Shown here piece after piece: positions 52,737 to 61,379 of a stretch of DNA of 64,000 nucleotides; the first letter of the stretch is position 1; every line of letters starts with the position of its first letter. A program made the position numbers and the translations under genes. Location: positions 62,001-126,000 of the forward strand of contig CAVXEW010000014.1 of the NCBI GenBank assembly GCA_963760965.1, in the 5' to 3' direction. The stretch is from Pararhizobium_B sp963760965 (GTDB lineage: Bacteria > Pseudomonadota > Alphaproteobacteria > Rhizobiales > Rhizobiaceae). A model generated the notes under the pieces. That model worked only from the letters and a program-made list of their open reading frames with translations, ran no database searches and was not told the origin of the DNA.

Positions 52737-55403
52737 ATGAGCGGCGTCAACGAGATCCGGTCCGCATTTCTCGACTTCTTTCGCAGCAGCGGCCACGAGG
52801 TGGTGCCGTCGAGCCCGCTCGTGCCGCGCAACGACCCGACGCTGATGTTCACCAACGCCGGGATGGTTCAGTTCAAGAACGTCTTCACCGGTCTCGAAAA
52901 GCGGCCTTACAGCACCGCGGCTACGGCGCAGAAATGCGTGCGCGCCGGGGGAAAGCACAACGACCTCGACAATGTCGGGTACACGGCACGCCATCATACC
53001 TTCTTCGAGATGCTCGGCAATTTCTCCTTCGGCGACTATTTCAAGGAGCGGGCGATCGAATTGGCTTGGGGGCTGGTTACGAAGGAATTCGGCATCGACG
53101 CGAACCGGCTCCTCGTGACTGTCTATCACACCGACGACGATGCCTTCGACCTCTGGCGCAGGGTCGCCGGCCTGCCGGAAAGCCGCATCATCCGCATCCC
53201 GACGAGCGACAATTTCTGGGCGATGGGCGATACCGGTCCATGCGGCCCGTGTTCGGAAATTTTCTACGACCATGGCGAGCATATTCCCGGCGGCCCGCCC
53301 GGCTCGCCGGATGAGGACGGCGACCGGTTTATCGAGATCTGGAACCTCGTCTTCATGCAGTACGAGCAGGTCACGCCGGAGAAGCGTATCGACCTGCCTC
53401 GTCCTTCGATCGACACCGGCATGGGGCTCGAACGCATCGCGGCCCTGTTGCAGGGCAAGCACGACAATTACGACACCGACCTCTTCCAGGCGCTGATCGC
53501 GGCGTCGGTGGAAGCGACCGGCGTTCCTGCCGACGGGGCGCACCGCGCGAGCCACCGGGTGATCGCAGACCATCTTCGTGCCTCCGCCTTCCTGATCGCC
53601 GACGGCGTGCTGCCGTCGAACGAGGGCCGCGGCTATGTGCTGCGGCGGATCATGCGGCGGGCCATGCGCCACGCCGAACTGCTCGGTGCGCGCGAGCCGC
53701 TGGTCTGGAAGCTGCTGCCGGCGCTCGTCGGTCAGATGGGCCGCGCCTACCCGGAACTGGTGCGGGCCGAAGGCCTGATTTCCGAAACGCTCAAGCTGGA
53801 GGAGACGCGCTTCAGGCGCACGCTCGAGCGCGGGCTGAGCCTGCTCTCGGAGGCAAGCTCGGATCTCGGCAAGGGCGACAAGCTCGACGGCGAGACGGCG
53901 TTCAAGCTCTACGATACGTTCGGCTTTCCGCTCGACCTGACCCAGGACGCCCTCCGACAGCGCGGCATCTCCGTGGATCTTTCCGGGTTCAACGATGCGA
54001 TGGCGCGCCAGAAGGCCGAAGCCCGCGCAGCGTGGCAGGGGTCGGGCGAAGCCGCGACCGAGGCGGTATGGTTCGAGATCCGGGAGCGCGTCGGCGCGAC
54101 GGACTTCCTCGGTTATGACGCGGAGCAGGCCGAGGGCATCGTGCGCGCGGTGGTGCGCGATGGCGCCGAGGTCGATGGCGCGAAGGCCGGCGACACCGTT
54201 CAGATCGTGGTCAACCAGACACCGTTCTATGGCGAGTCTGGCGGACAGGTCGGCGATACCGGCACGATCGTTGGCGAGGGCTTCCGGTTGGCGGTCAACG
54301 ACACGCAGAAGAAGGGCGACGGCGTCTTCGTTCATTTTTGCATGGTCGAGGAAGGCGAGGTGAAGCCCGGCGACGAGGCCGTGCTGACGGTCGACCATAA
54401 GCGCCGGTCGCGGCTGCGGTCGAACCACTCGGCGACGCATCTCGTGCATGAAGCATTGCGCGAAGTCCTCGGCACCCATGTGGCCCAGAAGGGATCGCTG
54501 GTCGCACCCGAGCGATTGCGGTTCGACTTCTCCCACCCCAAGCCGATGACACCCGGGGAAATCTCCGCCGTCGAGGACATGGCCAACGAGATCGTCCTGC
54601 AGAACAGCCCGGTCGCGACGCGCCTGATGGCGGTGGACGACGCGATTGCCGAAGGAGCGATGGCCCTATTCGGCGAAAAATACGGTGACGAGGTGCGGGT
54701 TGTCTCGATGGGGACCGGCCTGCAAGGCCGAAAGGCCAACCGGCCATACTCCGTCGAGCTCTGCGGCGGGACGCATGTGCGTGCCACCGGCGACATCGGC
54801 CTGATCCGCGTTGTTTCGGAATCGGCCGTCGGAGCCGGCGCGCGCCGGATCGAAGCGGTGACGGGCGAGGCCGCGCGGGCGTATCTGGCGAAGCAGGACG
54901 AGCGCATCCGCGCCCTCGCCAACGCGCTGAAGGTGCAGCCCGCCGATGTCGTCTCCCGGGTGGAAGGCCTCGTCGAGGAGCGCCGCCGGCTGGAGCGCGA
55001 ACTCGTCGATGCCCGCAAGAAGCTGGCGCTCGGCGGTGGCGTCGCTGCCGGTTCCGGCAGCGACGGCGCGCGCGACATCGGCGGCGTGAAGTTTCTCGGC
55101 CGCGCGGTCCGCGGGGTCGAGCCCCGGGACCTGAAGGGCCTCGCGGACGAGGGCAAGAAGTCGCTCGGCTCCGGCGTCGTGGCTTTCGTGGGCGTTTCGG
55201 AAGAGGGCAAGGCAAGCGTCGTCGTCGCAGTGACGGAAGACCTCGCCGGCAAGCTGAGCGCCGTTGACCTGGTGCGCGTCGGCTCGGCCGCGCTCGGCGG
55301 AAAGGGTGGCGGCGGGCGACCCGACATGGCGCAAGCCGGAGGACCCGACGGCAGCAAGGCGTCCGAGGCGATCGAGGCAATCGCCACGGCAATCGCCGGC
55401 TGA
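52737..55403 (+). CDS. alaS: Alanine--tRNA ligase AlaS
   Basis: 888-residue class II synthetase. The catalytic domain has FLDFFRSSGHEVVPSSPL and LMFTNAGMVQFKNVF; the editing domain has the zinc/water ligands HSATHLVHEALR and the later CGGTHV; the C-Ala domain has the Gly-rich end GGKGGGRPDMAQAGG. The start ATG 52737 is the second of two adjacent ATGs and stands 6 nt after GAAAGG. Downstream of recA, a gene order shared with other Rhizobiales. Confidence 0.97.
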   Translation: MSGVNEIRSAFLDFFRSSGHEVVPSSPLVPRNDPTLMFTNAGMVQFKNVFTGLEKRPYSTAATAQKCVRAGGKHNDLDNVGYTARHHTFFEMLGNFSFGDYFKERAIELAWGLVTKEFGIDANRLLVTVYHTDDDAFDLWRRVAGLPESRIIRIPTSDNFWAMGDTGPCGPCSEIFYDHGEHIPGGPPGSPDEDGDRFIEIWNLVFMQYEQVTPEKRIDLPRPSIDTGMGLERIAALLQGKHDNYDTDLFQALIAASVEATGVPADGAHRASHRVIADHLRASAFLIADGVLPSNEGRGYVLRRIMRRAMRHAELLGAREPLVWKLLPALVGQMGRAYPELVRAEGLISETLKLEETRFRRTLERGLSLLSEASSDLGKGDKLDGETAFKLYDTFGFPLDLTQDALRQRGISVDLSGFNDAMARQKAEARAAWQGSGEAATEAVWFEIRERVGATDFLGYDAEQAEGIVRAVVRDGAEVDGAKAGDTVQIVVNQTPFYGESGGQVGDTGTIVGEGFRLAVNDTQKKGDGVFVHFCMVEEGEVKPGDEAVLTVDHKRRSRLRSNHSATHLVHEALREVLGTHVAQKGSLVAPERLRFDFSHPKPMTPGEISAVEDMANEIVLQNSPVATRLMAVDDAIAEGAMALFGEKYGDEVRVVSMGTGLQGRKANRPYSVELCGGTHVRATGDIGLIRVVSESAVGAGARRIEAVTGEAARAYLAKQDERIRALANALKVQPADVVSRVEGLVEERRRLERELVDARKKLALGGGVAAGSGSDGARDIGGVKFLGRAVRGVEPRDLKGLADEGKKSLGSGVVAFVGVSEEGKASVVVAVTEDLAGKLSAVDLVRVGSAALGGKGGGGRPDMAQAGGPDGSKASEAIEAIATAIAG

Positions 55404-55436
55404 GGACGCCACCGTCGCAGGGACCGGCGGACGTTG

Positions 55437-55535
55437 GAGCATTTCTGATGAAAGCAGAATCGCCTTCAATGCTCTATCTCTTTGTTTTTACGCAATTCCG
55501 GACGTAAAGCCATTTCACGCTTTTTCTGGAATTGC
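55437..55535. repeat. RIME1-like bipartite palindromic intergenic element
   Basis: Two palindromes are joined by CTATCTCTTTGTTTTTACGC. The first runs GAGCATT...AATGCTC (55437-55474) with an inner TTCTG...CAGAA; the second runs GCAATTCC...GGAATTGC (55492-55535). This order and wording match the RIME1 family of mosaic elements scattered between genes in Rhizobium, Sinorhizobium and Mesorhizobium, as I remember them. It lies just before the alaS/rpsI terminator. Only one copy is seen in the window. Confidence 0.75.
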
Positions 55536-55552
55536 CTTGGCTCCCGCAGATG

Positions 55553-55587
55553 AAAAAAAAGCCCTGGCAATGGCCAGGGCCTTTTTT
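55553..55587. terminator. Bidirectional Rho-independent terminator between alaS and rpsI
   Basis: An 8-bp stem GCCCTGGC / GCCAGGGC with a 4-nt loop is flanked by AAAAAAAA on one side and TTTTTT on the other, so it can end transcripts from both convergent genes. Confidence 0.9.
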
Positions 55588-55631
55588 CGTTCGTTGCGGA
55601 TCGGGCCGAAGCCCTGCGCCGGCCGGTTGGC

Positions 55632-56111
55632 TCAGCGCTTGGAGAACTGGAACGAACGGCGTGCCTTGGCACGGCCGTACTTCTTGCGCTCCACCGTGCG
55701 GCTGTCGCGGGTCAGGAAACCGCCCTTCTTGAGAACGGGACGCAGCCCGGGCTCGAAGAAGGTCAGCGCCCGGGAAATGCCATGGCGAACGGCGCCCGCC
55801 TGGCCCGACAGGCCGCCGCCGGTGACGGTGGCGATGATGTCGAACTGGCCGTCACGAGCAGCCGCGACGATCGGCTGGCGCAGGACCATCTGCAGAACCG
55901 GGCGTGCGAAATACTCGTTCATCGGCTTCTCGTTGACGACGATGCGTCCGGAGCCGGGCTTGAGCCAGACGCGCGCGACGGCGTCCTTGCGCTTGCCGGT
56001 AGCATAGGCGCGGCCGAATTCGTCGACCTTCTTCACGTGGACGGGTGCCGCCGGCTCGGTCGTCGCCGTTGCGGCTTCGCCGAGTTCCTGCAGGGAATTG
56101 AGCTCGGCCAT
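55632..56111 (-). CDS. rpsI: 30S ribosomal protein S9
   Basis: 159 residues with an Ala/Glu-rich N-terminal extension of about 30 residues, as in other Rhizobiales. The S9 core begins at GRAYATGKRKDAVARVWL and includes VTGGGLSGQAGAVRHGISRAL; the basic tail ends in SFQFSKR, where the last Arg contacts P-site tRNA. Follows rplM by 2 nt in the usual rplM-rpsI operon. Confidence 0.98.
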   Translation of the reverse strand: MAELNSLQELGEAATATTEPAAPVHVKKVDEFGRAYATGKRKDAVARVWLKPGSGRIVVNEKPMNEYFARPVLQMVLRQPIVAAARDGQFDIIATVTGGGLSGQAGAVRHGISRALTFFEPGLRPVLKKGGFLTRDSRTVERKKYGRAKARRSFQFSKR

Positions 56112-56113
56112 GG

Positions 56114-56578
56114 TCAGGCGCTCCTTGCGTTCTTGGTGTTCAGCTTGGCCACGTCGAGGGCGACGGGCTGCTGGGCCTCATGCGGATGGTTCGGGCCGGC
56201 ATACACGCGCAGGTTCTTCATCTGGCGACGGCCGAGCGGGCCACGCGGGATCATCCGCTCCACGGCCTTCTCGAGCACCCGCTCCGGGAAACGGCCTTCG
56301 ATGATCTGGCGCGCCGTGCGCTCCTTGATGCCGCCCGGATAGCCGGTGTGCCAATAGTACTTCTTGTCGGTGTACTTCTTGCCGGTGAGGACGGCCTTCT
56401 CCGCATTCACGACGACGACATTGTCGCCATCGTCGACATGCGGGGTGTAGGTGGGCTTGTGCTTGCCACGCAGGCGCATGGCGATCACGGAAGCAAGACG
56501 TCCGACGACGAGCCCTTCGGCATCGATGACGACCCACTTCTTTTCCACCTCTGCAGGCTTCTGCGAGAAGGTTTTCAT
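56114..56578 (-). CDS. rplM: 50S ribosomal protein L13
   Basis: 154 residues from ATG 56578 (MKTFSQKPAEVEKKWVVIDA), the normal length; the frame is open upstream but unconserved. Core motifs are VGRLASVIAMRLRGKHKP and GYPGGIKERTARQII. GAGTGACC precedes the start. Operon with rpsI, 2 nt apart. Confidence 0.98.
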   Translation of the reverse strand: MKTFSQKPAEVEKKWVVIDAEGLVVGRLASVIAMRLRGKHKPTYTPHVDDGDNVVVVNAEKAVLTGKKYTDKKYYWHTGYPGGIKERTARQIIEGRFPERVLEKAVERMIPRGPLGRRQMKNLRVYAGPNHPHEAQQPVALDVAKLNTKNARSA

Positions 56579-56795
56579 GATGGTCACTCTCTCATGGATC
56601 TCCGGAACCGGAGCGTTTCTTGTTGCTTGAATTCGGCGCGCCGGCAGGCGCGCCAAAAACGCATGCGGCCCGAACGAACCGCAATGGTCGGGCTTATACG
56701 GGTCGGCACCGGCGCGGTCAAGCGGCTATTTCAGAGCAGGATAAAAATAAAGCGGGTAAAAACAATCGGTTAAAAAGGAGGTATTATAATACCAT

Positions 56796-57230
56796 TCAGC
56801 GTTCGGGCGGAATCGAGTAGGTCGTCGTCGCATGCGCCAGGATTTCGCCGCCGCCGGCCGGGCGGATCGCAATCTCGGCGACCGCAAGGCGACGCCCGAG
56901 CTTCAGGAGCCGGCAGTCGCCGTCGAGCGGTACGGGCTCCGGCTTGCGCATGAAGTTGATGTTCAGGCTCGTGGTGACGGCGAGGGCGACCGGTCCGATA
57001 TGGGCGATGATCGCGACGTAGGCGGCGAGATCGGCGAGGGCGAAAAGGGTCGGGCCGGATACCGTTCCTCCCGGCCTGAGGTGCCTGTCGTCGGGAACGA
57101 GGCGGATCGTGGCGTTTCCCGGTCCGACCGAAACGACGGAATAGAACGGCCCGCCGGCATTGACCTGCGGGAATTCCGCTTCGATAAAGGCATTCAGCGC
57201 GGCGGCGTCGAGGACCGGCTTCAATGTCAT
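56796..57230 (-). CDS. PaaI-like hotdog-fold thioesterase
   Basis: 144 residues. The hotdog core has LRPGGTVSGPTLFALADLAAYVAI, where Gly/Asn-Asp/Glu-type positions around GPTLFALAD form the active site, followed by TTSLNINFMRKPE. Homologues hydrolyse short acyl- or aryl-CoA thioesters. It is divergent, over 105 bp, from an enoyl-CoA hydratase, which suggests a shared acyl-CoA role; the substrate is unknown. Confidence 0.85.
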   Translation of the reverse strand: MTLKPVLDAAALNAFIEAEFPQVNAGGPFYSVVSVGPGNATIRLVPDDRHLRPGGTVSGPTLFALADLAAYVAIIAHIGPVALAVTTSLNINFMRKPEPVPLDGDCRLLKLGRRLAVAEIAIRPAGGGEILAHATTTYSIPPER

Positions 57231-57335
57231 GCAGGGTCCACCTCCCGGCGCGCATAGAATGCGAAGCCGCGAGGGCCGTCAAGGCGGCCTCCGGATGTCC
57301 GCCAAGGGCGGTCTTGTGGTGATCTGGAGAAAGAC

Positions 57336-58157
57336 ATGGCAGACGTCGTCGCCCTCAAACCACATGAAGAAGGCAGCCTGGTCGTCGCGCGCAAGGCCGA
57401 CGGTATCCTTCGGCTGACGTTGAACAACCCTCCGGCCAACGCCATGTCGGTGGCTCTGCTCGAGGCATTGCACGAACGCCTCGACGAGGCGGCCGGCGAC
57501 GGTGGCGTTCGGGTGGTCGTCCTTGCCGCAGGCGGAAAGGCCTTCTCCGGCGGCCACGACCTTAAGGAACTCACGCACCATCGCAGCGACGCGGATGGCG
57601 GCCGCGCCTTCTTCGAAAGCACGATGCGGCTCTGCTCGGACGTTATGCAGAAAATCGTGACGTTGCCGCAGCCGGTGATTGCCGAGGTCGACGGCGTCGC
57701 GACAGCCGCGGGCTGCCAGCTCGTCGCCAGTTGCGACCTGGCGATCTGCACGGACACCTCCGCCTTCTGCACACCCGGAGTCAATATCGGCCTGTTCTGC
57801 TCCACGCCGATGGTGGCGCTTTCGCGGAACGTCCACCGGAAGCAGGCGATGGAAATGCTGCTGACCGGCGAGACGATCGACGCGTCGACGGCCAAGGAAT
57901 TCGGCCTCGTCAACCGCATCGTGCCGAAGCAGTATCTGCGCCAGGTCATCGACAAATACGCGACGACCATCGCCGGCAAATCGGCGCTGACCGTGAAGAT
58001 CGGCAAGGAGGCCTTCTATCGACAGGCGGAGATGAACTTGCCCGAAGCCTACGACTACGCTGCGCGCGTCATGGTCGAAAACATGATGGCGCGTGACGCC
58101 GAGGAGGGCATCTGCGCCTTTCTCGAGAAGCGCCGCCCGGAGTGGAAAGGCGAATAG
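57336..58157 (+). CDS. Enoyl-CoA hydratase/isomerase-family protein
   Basis: 273-residue crotonase-fold protein. The oxyanion-hole segments are AFSGGHDLKELTHH and DGVATAAGCQLVASCDLA. The Glu residues used for water addition in true hydratases are not obvious at the second segment (it reads ATAAGCQLVASCD), closer to the mitochondrial ECHDC3 type than to FadB. So the reaction is uncertain. Starts at ATG 57336 after a GGAGAAAG site; convergent to a small secreted protein gene. Confidence 0.85.
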   Translation: MADVVALKPHEEGSLVVARKADGILRLTLNNPPANAMSVALLEALHERLDEAAGDGGVRVVVLAAGGKAFSGGHDLKELTHHRSDADGGRAFFESTMRLCSDVMQKIVTLPQPVIAEVDGVATAAGCQLVASCDLAICTDTSAFCTPGVNIGLFCSTPMVALSRNVHRKQAMEMLLTGETIDASTAKEFGLVNRIVPKQYLRQVIDKYATTIAGKSALTVKIGKEAFYRQAEMNLPEAYDYAARVMVENMMARDAEEGICAFLEKRRPEWKGE

Positions 58158-58166
58158 GGCCTACCG

Positions 58167-58481
58167 CTAGTCGTGCCCTATGATGCCTGGAATGACGTCG
58201 TCCTGGACGCAATGGTAGACCGGGCAGGCGGGATCGTCGGCCGTGCGAACATAGTCTCGTACCGGAGACGTGTAGGACGGGCAAAAGCGGCTATCCGAGA
58301 CATAGCGGTCGTAGAGTATGAGCCCGGTCCGCGGCGAGCGGTATCGCAGGATTGCCGCATGGTCGCGCTGGACGATCGCGTGCACCTGCTGGCAGCTCAT
58401 CCGGTCGACATTGTAGCGCGCGATTGCATGCGCGCTCGCCGGCAGGAGGAGGATCGACATCATCAGCATGAGAAGCTTCAT
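58167..58481 (-). CDS. Small secreted protein of unknown function
   Basis: 104 residues from ATG 58481 with AAAGGAAAGACC-type ribosome site upstream. Signal peptide: MKLLMLMMSILLLPASAHA, cut after AHA. The mature ~85 residues have four Cys (SCQQVH, RFCPSY, ACPVYHC), so two periplasmic disulfides are likely. I do not recognise the family with certainty; short proteins of this look are widespread in Rhizobiales. Convergent to the enoyl-CoA hydratase gene with 9 bp between stops. Confidence 0.75.
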   Translation of the reverse strand: MKLLMLMMSILLLPASAHAIARYNVDRMSCQQVHAIVQRDHAAILRYRSPRTGLILYDRYVSDSRFCPSYTSPVRDYVRTADDPACPVYHCVQDDVIPGIIGHD

Positions 58482-58639
58482 GTGGTCTTTCCTTCGGTTT
58501 CTCTCTTCTTCCGGAAAGCAGGTGTGACTGCGCGGCGAAAGCGCAAGCCGGTTGCCGCCGTTCCGCCATCACATTTGCGTCACCGCGCGGCGGACGGTCG
58601 CCGCATTGCCTTTGCGGCCATATCTCCTATGAATCGGGA

Positions 58640-59179
58640 ATGAACCACGAATCCTATCCGAACGAATACATTTCCGAAATCCTCAACGCCGTCAGGACAG
58701 TGGCGATCGTGGGGGCGTCGGCAAACGATGTGCGGCCGAGCTTCTTCGTCATGAAATACCTGCTGGACAAGGGCTACCGCGTCATTCCCGTCAACCCCGG
58801 AAGGGCGGGAGAGGAGATACTTGGCCAGAAGGTCCATGCCCGCCTTGCCGACATCCCCGAGCCGGTCGACATGGTCGACATCTTCCGCTCGTCCGGCGCG
58901 GTTCCGGCGGTCGTCGACGAGGCGCTTGCGATGCGACCTCGGCCGGCCGTCATCTGGATGCAGCTTTCCGTCCGCAACGACATGGCGGCGAAGAAGGCGG
59001 AGGAGGCCGGTATCAAGGTCGTGATGAACCGGTGCCCGAAGATCGAATATGCGAGGCTATCGGGGGAGATCGGCTGGAACGGGGTCAACAGCCGTGTCAT
59101 CTCTTCGCGAAAGCCTCTGCTGCGGACGGGTTACCAGAGCTTCGGCATCCGCGTGCCTGGTTCTGCGCGGGAAAAATAG
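58640..59179 (+). CDS. CoA-binding domain protein (YccU-like)
   Basis: 179 residues with one CoA-binding Rossmann domain, as in succinyl-CoA synthetase alpha: VAIVGASANDVRPSFFVMKYL is the nucleotide loop, followed by VIPVNPG and VDIFRSSGAVPAVVDEAL. A C-terminal 40-residue tail is unconserved. E. coli YccU is the usual comparison. The gene lies 129 bp before the sulfhydrylase gene on the same strand, and such pairs are often seen next to O-acetylhomoserine sulfhydrylase genes. Biological role unknown. Confidence 0.85.
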   Translation: MNHESYPNEYISEILNAVRTVAIVGASANDVRPSFFVMKYLLDKGYRVIPVNPGRAGEEILGQKVHARLADIPEPVDMVDIFRSSGAVPAVVDEALAMRPRPAVIWMQLSVRNDMAAKKAEEAGIKVVMNRCPKIEYARLSGEIGWNGVNSRVISSRKPLLRTGYQSFGIRVPGSAREK

Positions 59180-59308
59180 TCGCCCCGCAAGGCCGTTCGG
59201 CGATGTCGTTGCCCGTATCTGTCGCGCAAGCGAAGCAAATCGCCTTTGCCCTGCGCGCCGGCAAATGGGATAAGCGTCCTCTCGACCATAGCGACAAGGG
59301 AGGACTTC

Positions 59309-60592
59309 ATGCCGAAGAGCGAACCTGGCTTCAACACGCTTGCCATCCATGCCGGGGCCCAGCCGGACCCGGCCACCGGCGCGCGCGCCACGCCGATCTA
59401 CCAGACCACGAGCTACGTCTTCGACGATGCCGACCACGCCGCGTCGCTGTTCGGCCTCAAGGCCTTCGGCAACATCTACACTCGGATCATGAACCCGACC
59501 CAGGCCGTGCTCGAGGAGCGCCTCGCCGCGCTCGAGGGCGGAACCGCCGCACTTGCGGTCGCCTCGGGCCATGCTGCGCAAATGATCACGTTCCACGCAA
59601 TGATGCGGCCGGGCGACAATTTCATTGCCGCGAGAAAGCTTTACGGCGGATCCATAAACCAGTTCGGCCATTCCTTCAAATCGTTCGACTGGCATGTGCG
59701 GTGGGCCGATCCCGACGACCTGTCCACGTTCGAAAGCCAGATCGACGAGCGTACGCGCGCGATCTTCATCGAAAGCCTTGCCAATCCCGGGGGCACCTTC
59801 GTCGATGTTGCGGCGATCGCCGACGTCGCCCATCGCCACGGCATTCCGCTGATCGTCGACAATACCATGGCGACGCCATACCTCCTGCGGCCCGTGGAGC
59901 ACGGTGCCGACGTCGTCGTTCATTCCCTGACGAAGTTCATCGGCGGCCATGGCAATTCGGTCGGCGGCGTGATCGTCGACGGTGGCACGTTCGACTGGTC
60001 GAAGTCCGGCAACTATCCGATGCTGTCGGAGCCGCGGCCGGAATACGGCGGCATGGTGCTCCACGAGACTTTCGGCAATTTTGCATTTGCCATAGCCGCG
60101 CGCGTCGTGGGGCTTCGTGACTTCGGCCCGGCCATATCGCCCTTCAATGCCTTTCTGATCCTGACCGGCTGCGAGACGCTGCCGTTGAGAATGCAGCGCC
60201 ACTGCGACAATGCGCTGGAGGTCGCGAAATGGCTGAAGGCGCACGAGAAGGTCGCATGGGTGTCCTATGCCGGCCTCGAGGAGGACTCGAACCATGGCCT
60301 GCAGCAGCGATATTCGCCGAAGGGGGCCGGCGCTGTCTTCACCTTCGGCCTGAAGGGCGGCTATGAGGCCGGAATTCGCTTCGTCGAAGGCCTGGAGCTG
60401 TTTTCCCACCTTGCCAATATCGGCGACACGCGCTCGCTGGTGATCCACCCGGCTTCGACGACCCATCGGCAGTTGTCGCCGGAGCAGCAGATCGCCGCCG
60501 GCGCGGGGCCCGACGTCGTGCGGCTCTCGATCGGCATAGAGGATGCTGCCGATATCATCGCCGACCTGGATCAGGCTCTGTCCGGGGTCTGA
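59309..60592 (+). CDS. O-acetylhomoserine sulfhydrylase/aminocarboxypropyltransferase (MetY/MetZ type)
   Basis: 427-residue PLP enzyme of the Cys/Met metabolism family that makes homocysteine from O-acetylhomoserine and sulfide. The PLP lysine lies in VVHSLTKFIGGHGNSVGG; ATPIYQTTSYVFDD and the C-terminal SLVIHPASTTHRQLSPEQQ match MetY. Long insertions typical of MetY are present, which argues against cystathionine gamma-synthase. ATG 59309 has GGGAGG upstream; an in-frame ATG at 59246 is less likely. With bmt elsewhere in the window it feeds methionine synthesis. No SAM-II riboswitch was found upstream. Confidence 0.93.
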   Translation: MPKSEPGFNTLAIHAGAQPDPATGARATPIYQTTSYVFDDADHAASLFGLKAFGNIYTRIMNPTQAVLEERLAALEGGTAALAVASGHAAQMITFHAMMRPGDNFIAARKLYGGSINQFGHSFKSFDWHVRWADPDDLSTFESQIDERTRAIFIESLANPGGTFVDVAAIADVAHRHGIPLIVDNTMATPYLLRPVEHGADVVVHSLTKFIGGHGNSVGGVIVDGGTFDWSKSGNYPMLSEPRPEYGGMVLHETFGNFAFAIAARVVGLRDFGPAISPFNAFLILTGCETLPLRMQRHCDNALEVAKWLKAHEKVAWVSYAGLEEDSNHGLQQRYSPKGAGAVFTFGLKGGYEAGIRFVEGLELFSHLANIGDTRSLVIHPASTTHRQLSPEQQIAAGAGPDVVRLSIGIEDAADIIADLDQALSGV

Positions 60593-60607
60593 TACCCGCG
60601 CCTGCAG

Positions 60608-60631
60608 GTGCCGCGCCGGCCGGCGCGGCAC
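60608..60631 (+). terminator. Hairpin after the MetY/MetZ gene
   Basis: A 12-bp inverted repeat GTGCCGCGCCGG / CCGGCGCGGCAC with no spacer is followed by TTCGCTCGT. The T-run is poor, so termination is plausible but unproven. Confidence 0.5.
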
Positions 60632-60872
60632 TTCGCTCGTCGCAGCGATATAATTTTAACGAGTTGCTTCACGGTTCCGATATCAACCGCTGATACAAGC
60701 GGGTCATCACGGATCGGACCGCCGCGCAACTGCCGGCGTGGGGCATGATGCCATTCCGCCGTGCCGGGCCCGACCGGCATTTTCTCCTTCCAGACTAAGA
60801 TCGTCTTCAAAAAGGCTCGCGTGCCGCTGGCTCGTGCGTGCTGCGAACCTGTGACCCAAGAAAGGTTCACCG

Positions 60873-61379
60873 ATGCAATCCATCCTGGCTGCCACCGTAT
60901 TCGGTTTGCTGCTGTGCTGCACGAGCGCCTCCGCCATGCCTTTGGAGAGCCCCGCCGGCGACATCGTCCTCACCGTGACGGGCGACATCGAGAATTCCAA
61001 CGCGCAGGGCGCGGCTCAATTCGACATGAGCATGCTTGAGAGCCTTTCGGGCCGGCAAGCGAAGATCGAAACACCGTGGACGAACGGCACCACCCGGTTC
61101 GACGGTCCTTTTCTCAGGGCAATCCTCAAGGCCGTCGGTGCCAAGGGCAAGTCGCTCCGGATCAAGGCCCTGAACGACTATTCGGCCGTCGTGCCGATGG
61201 GTGACGCCCTGAACTACGACACCATACTCGCCACACGGATGAACGGGCAGGTCATGTCGGTGCGCGACAAGGGTCCGCTCTTCATGATCTATCCCTTCGA
61301 CGAACATCCCGAGCTCTACAACGAGAAGTACTTCTCTCGGTCGGTCTGGCAGATCCGCGAGATCGAGGTCGTCGATTGA
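60873..61379 (+). CDS. Periplasmic molybdopterin-fold protein, PruR-like candidate pterin sensor
   Basis: 168 residues. A signal peptide (residues 1-21, ILAATVFGLLLCCTSASA) exports it. The mature part is a minimal sulfite-oxidase-type molybdopterin-binding domain: LTVTGDI, FDGPFLRAILKAVGAKG, ALNDYSAVVPM, MNGQVMSVRDKGPLFMIYPF and a closing SVWQIREIEVV. The mature protein has no cysteine at all, so the Mo-ligating Cys of true sulfite oxidases is missing. Agrobacterium PruR is such a protein: it binds pterins and controls the membrane regulator DcpA. Here the next gene, overlapping by 4 bp (TTGA), is a membrane hybrid histidine kinase, so I infer a ligand-binding partner for that kinase. Confidence 0.8.
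   Translation: MQSILAATVFGLLLCCTSASAMPLESPAGDIVLTVTGDIENSNAQGAAQFDMSMLESLSGRQAKIETPWTNGTTRFDGPFLRAILKAVGAKGKSLRIKALNDYSAVVPMGDALNYDTILATRMNGQVMSVRDKGPLFMIYPFDEHPELYNEKYFSRSVWQIREIEVVD

Noticed and set aside
59180..59308. SAM-II riboswitch before the MetY/MetZ gene
   Set aside because: The known pseudoknot motifs are not present in the 129 bp leader.
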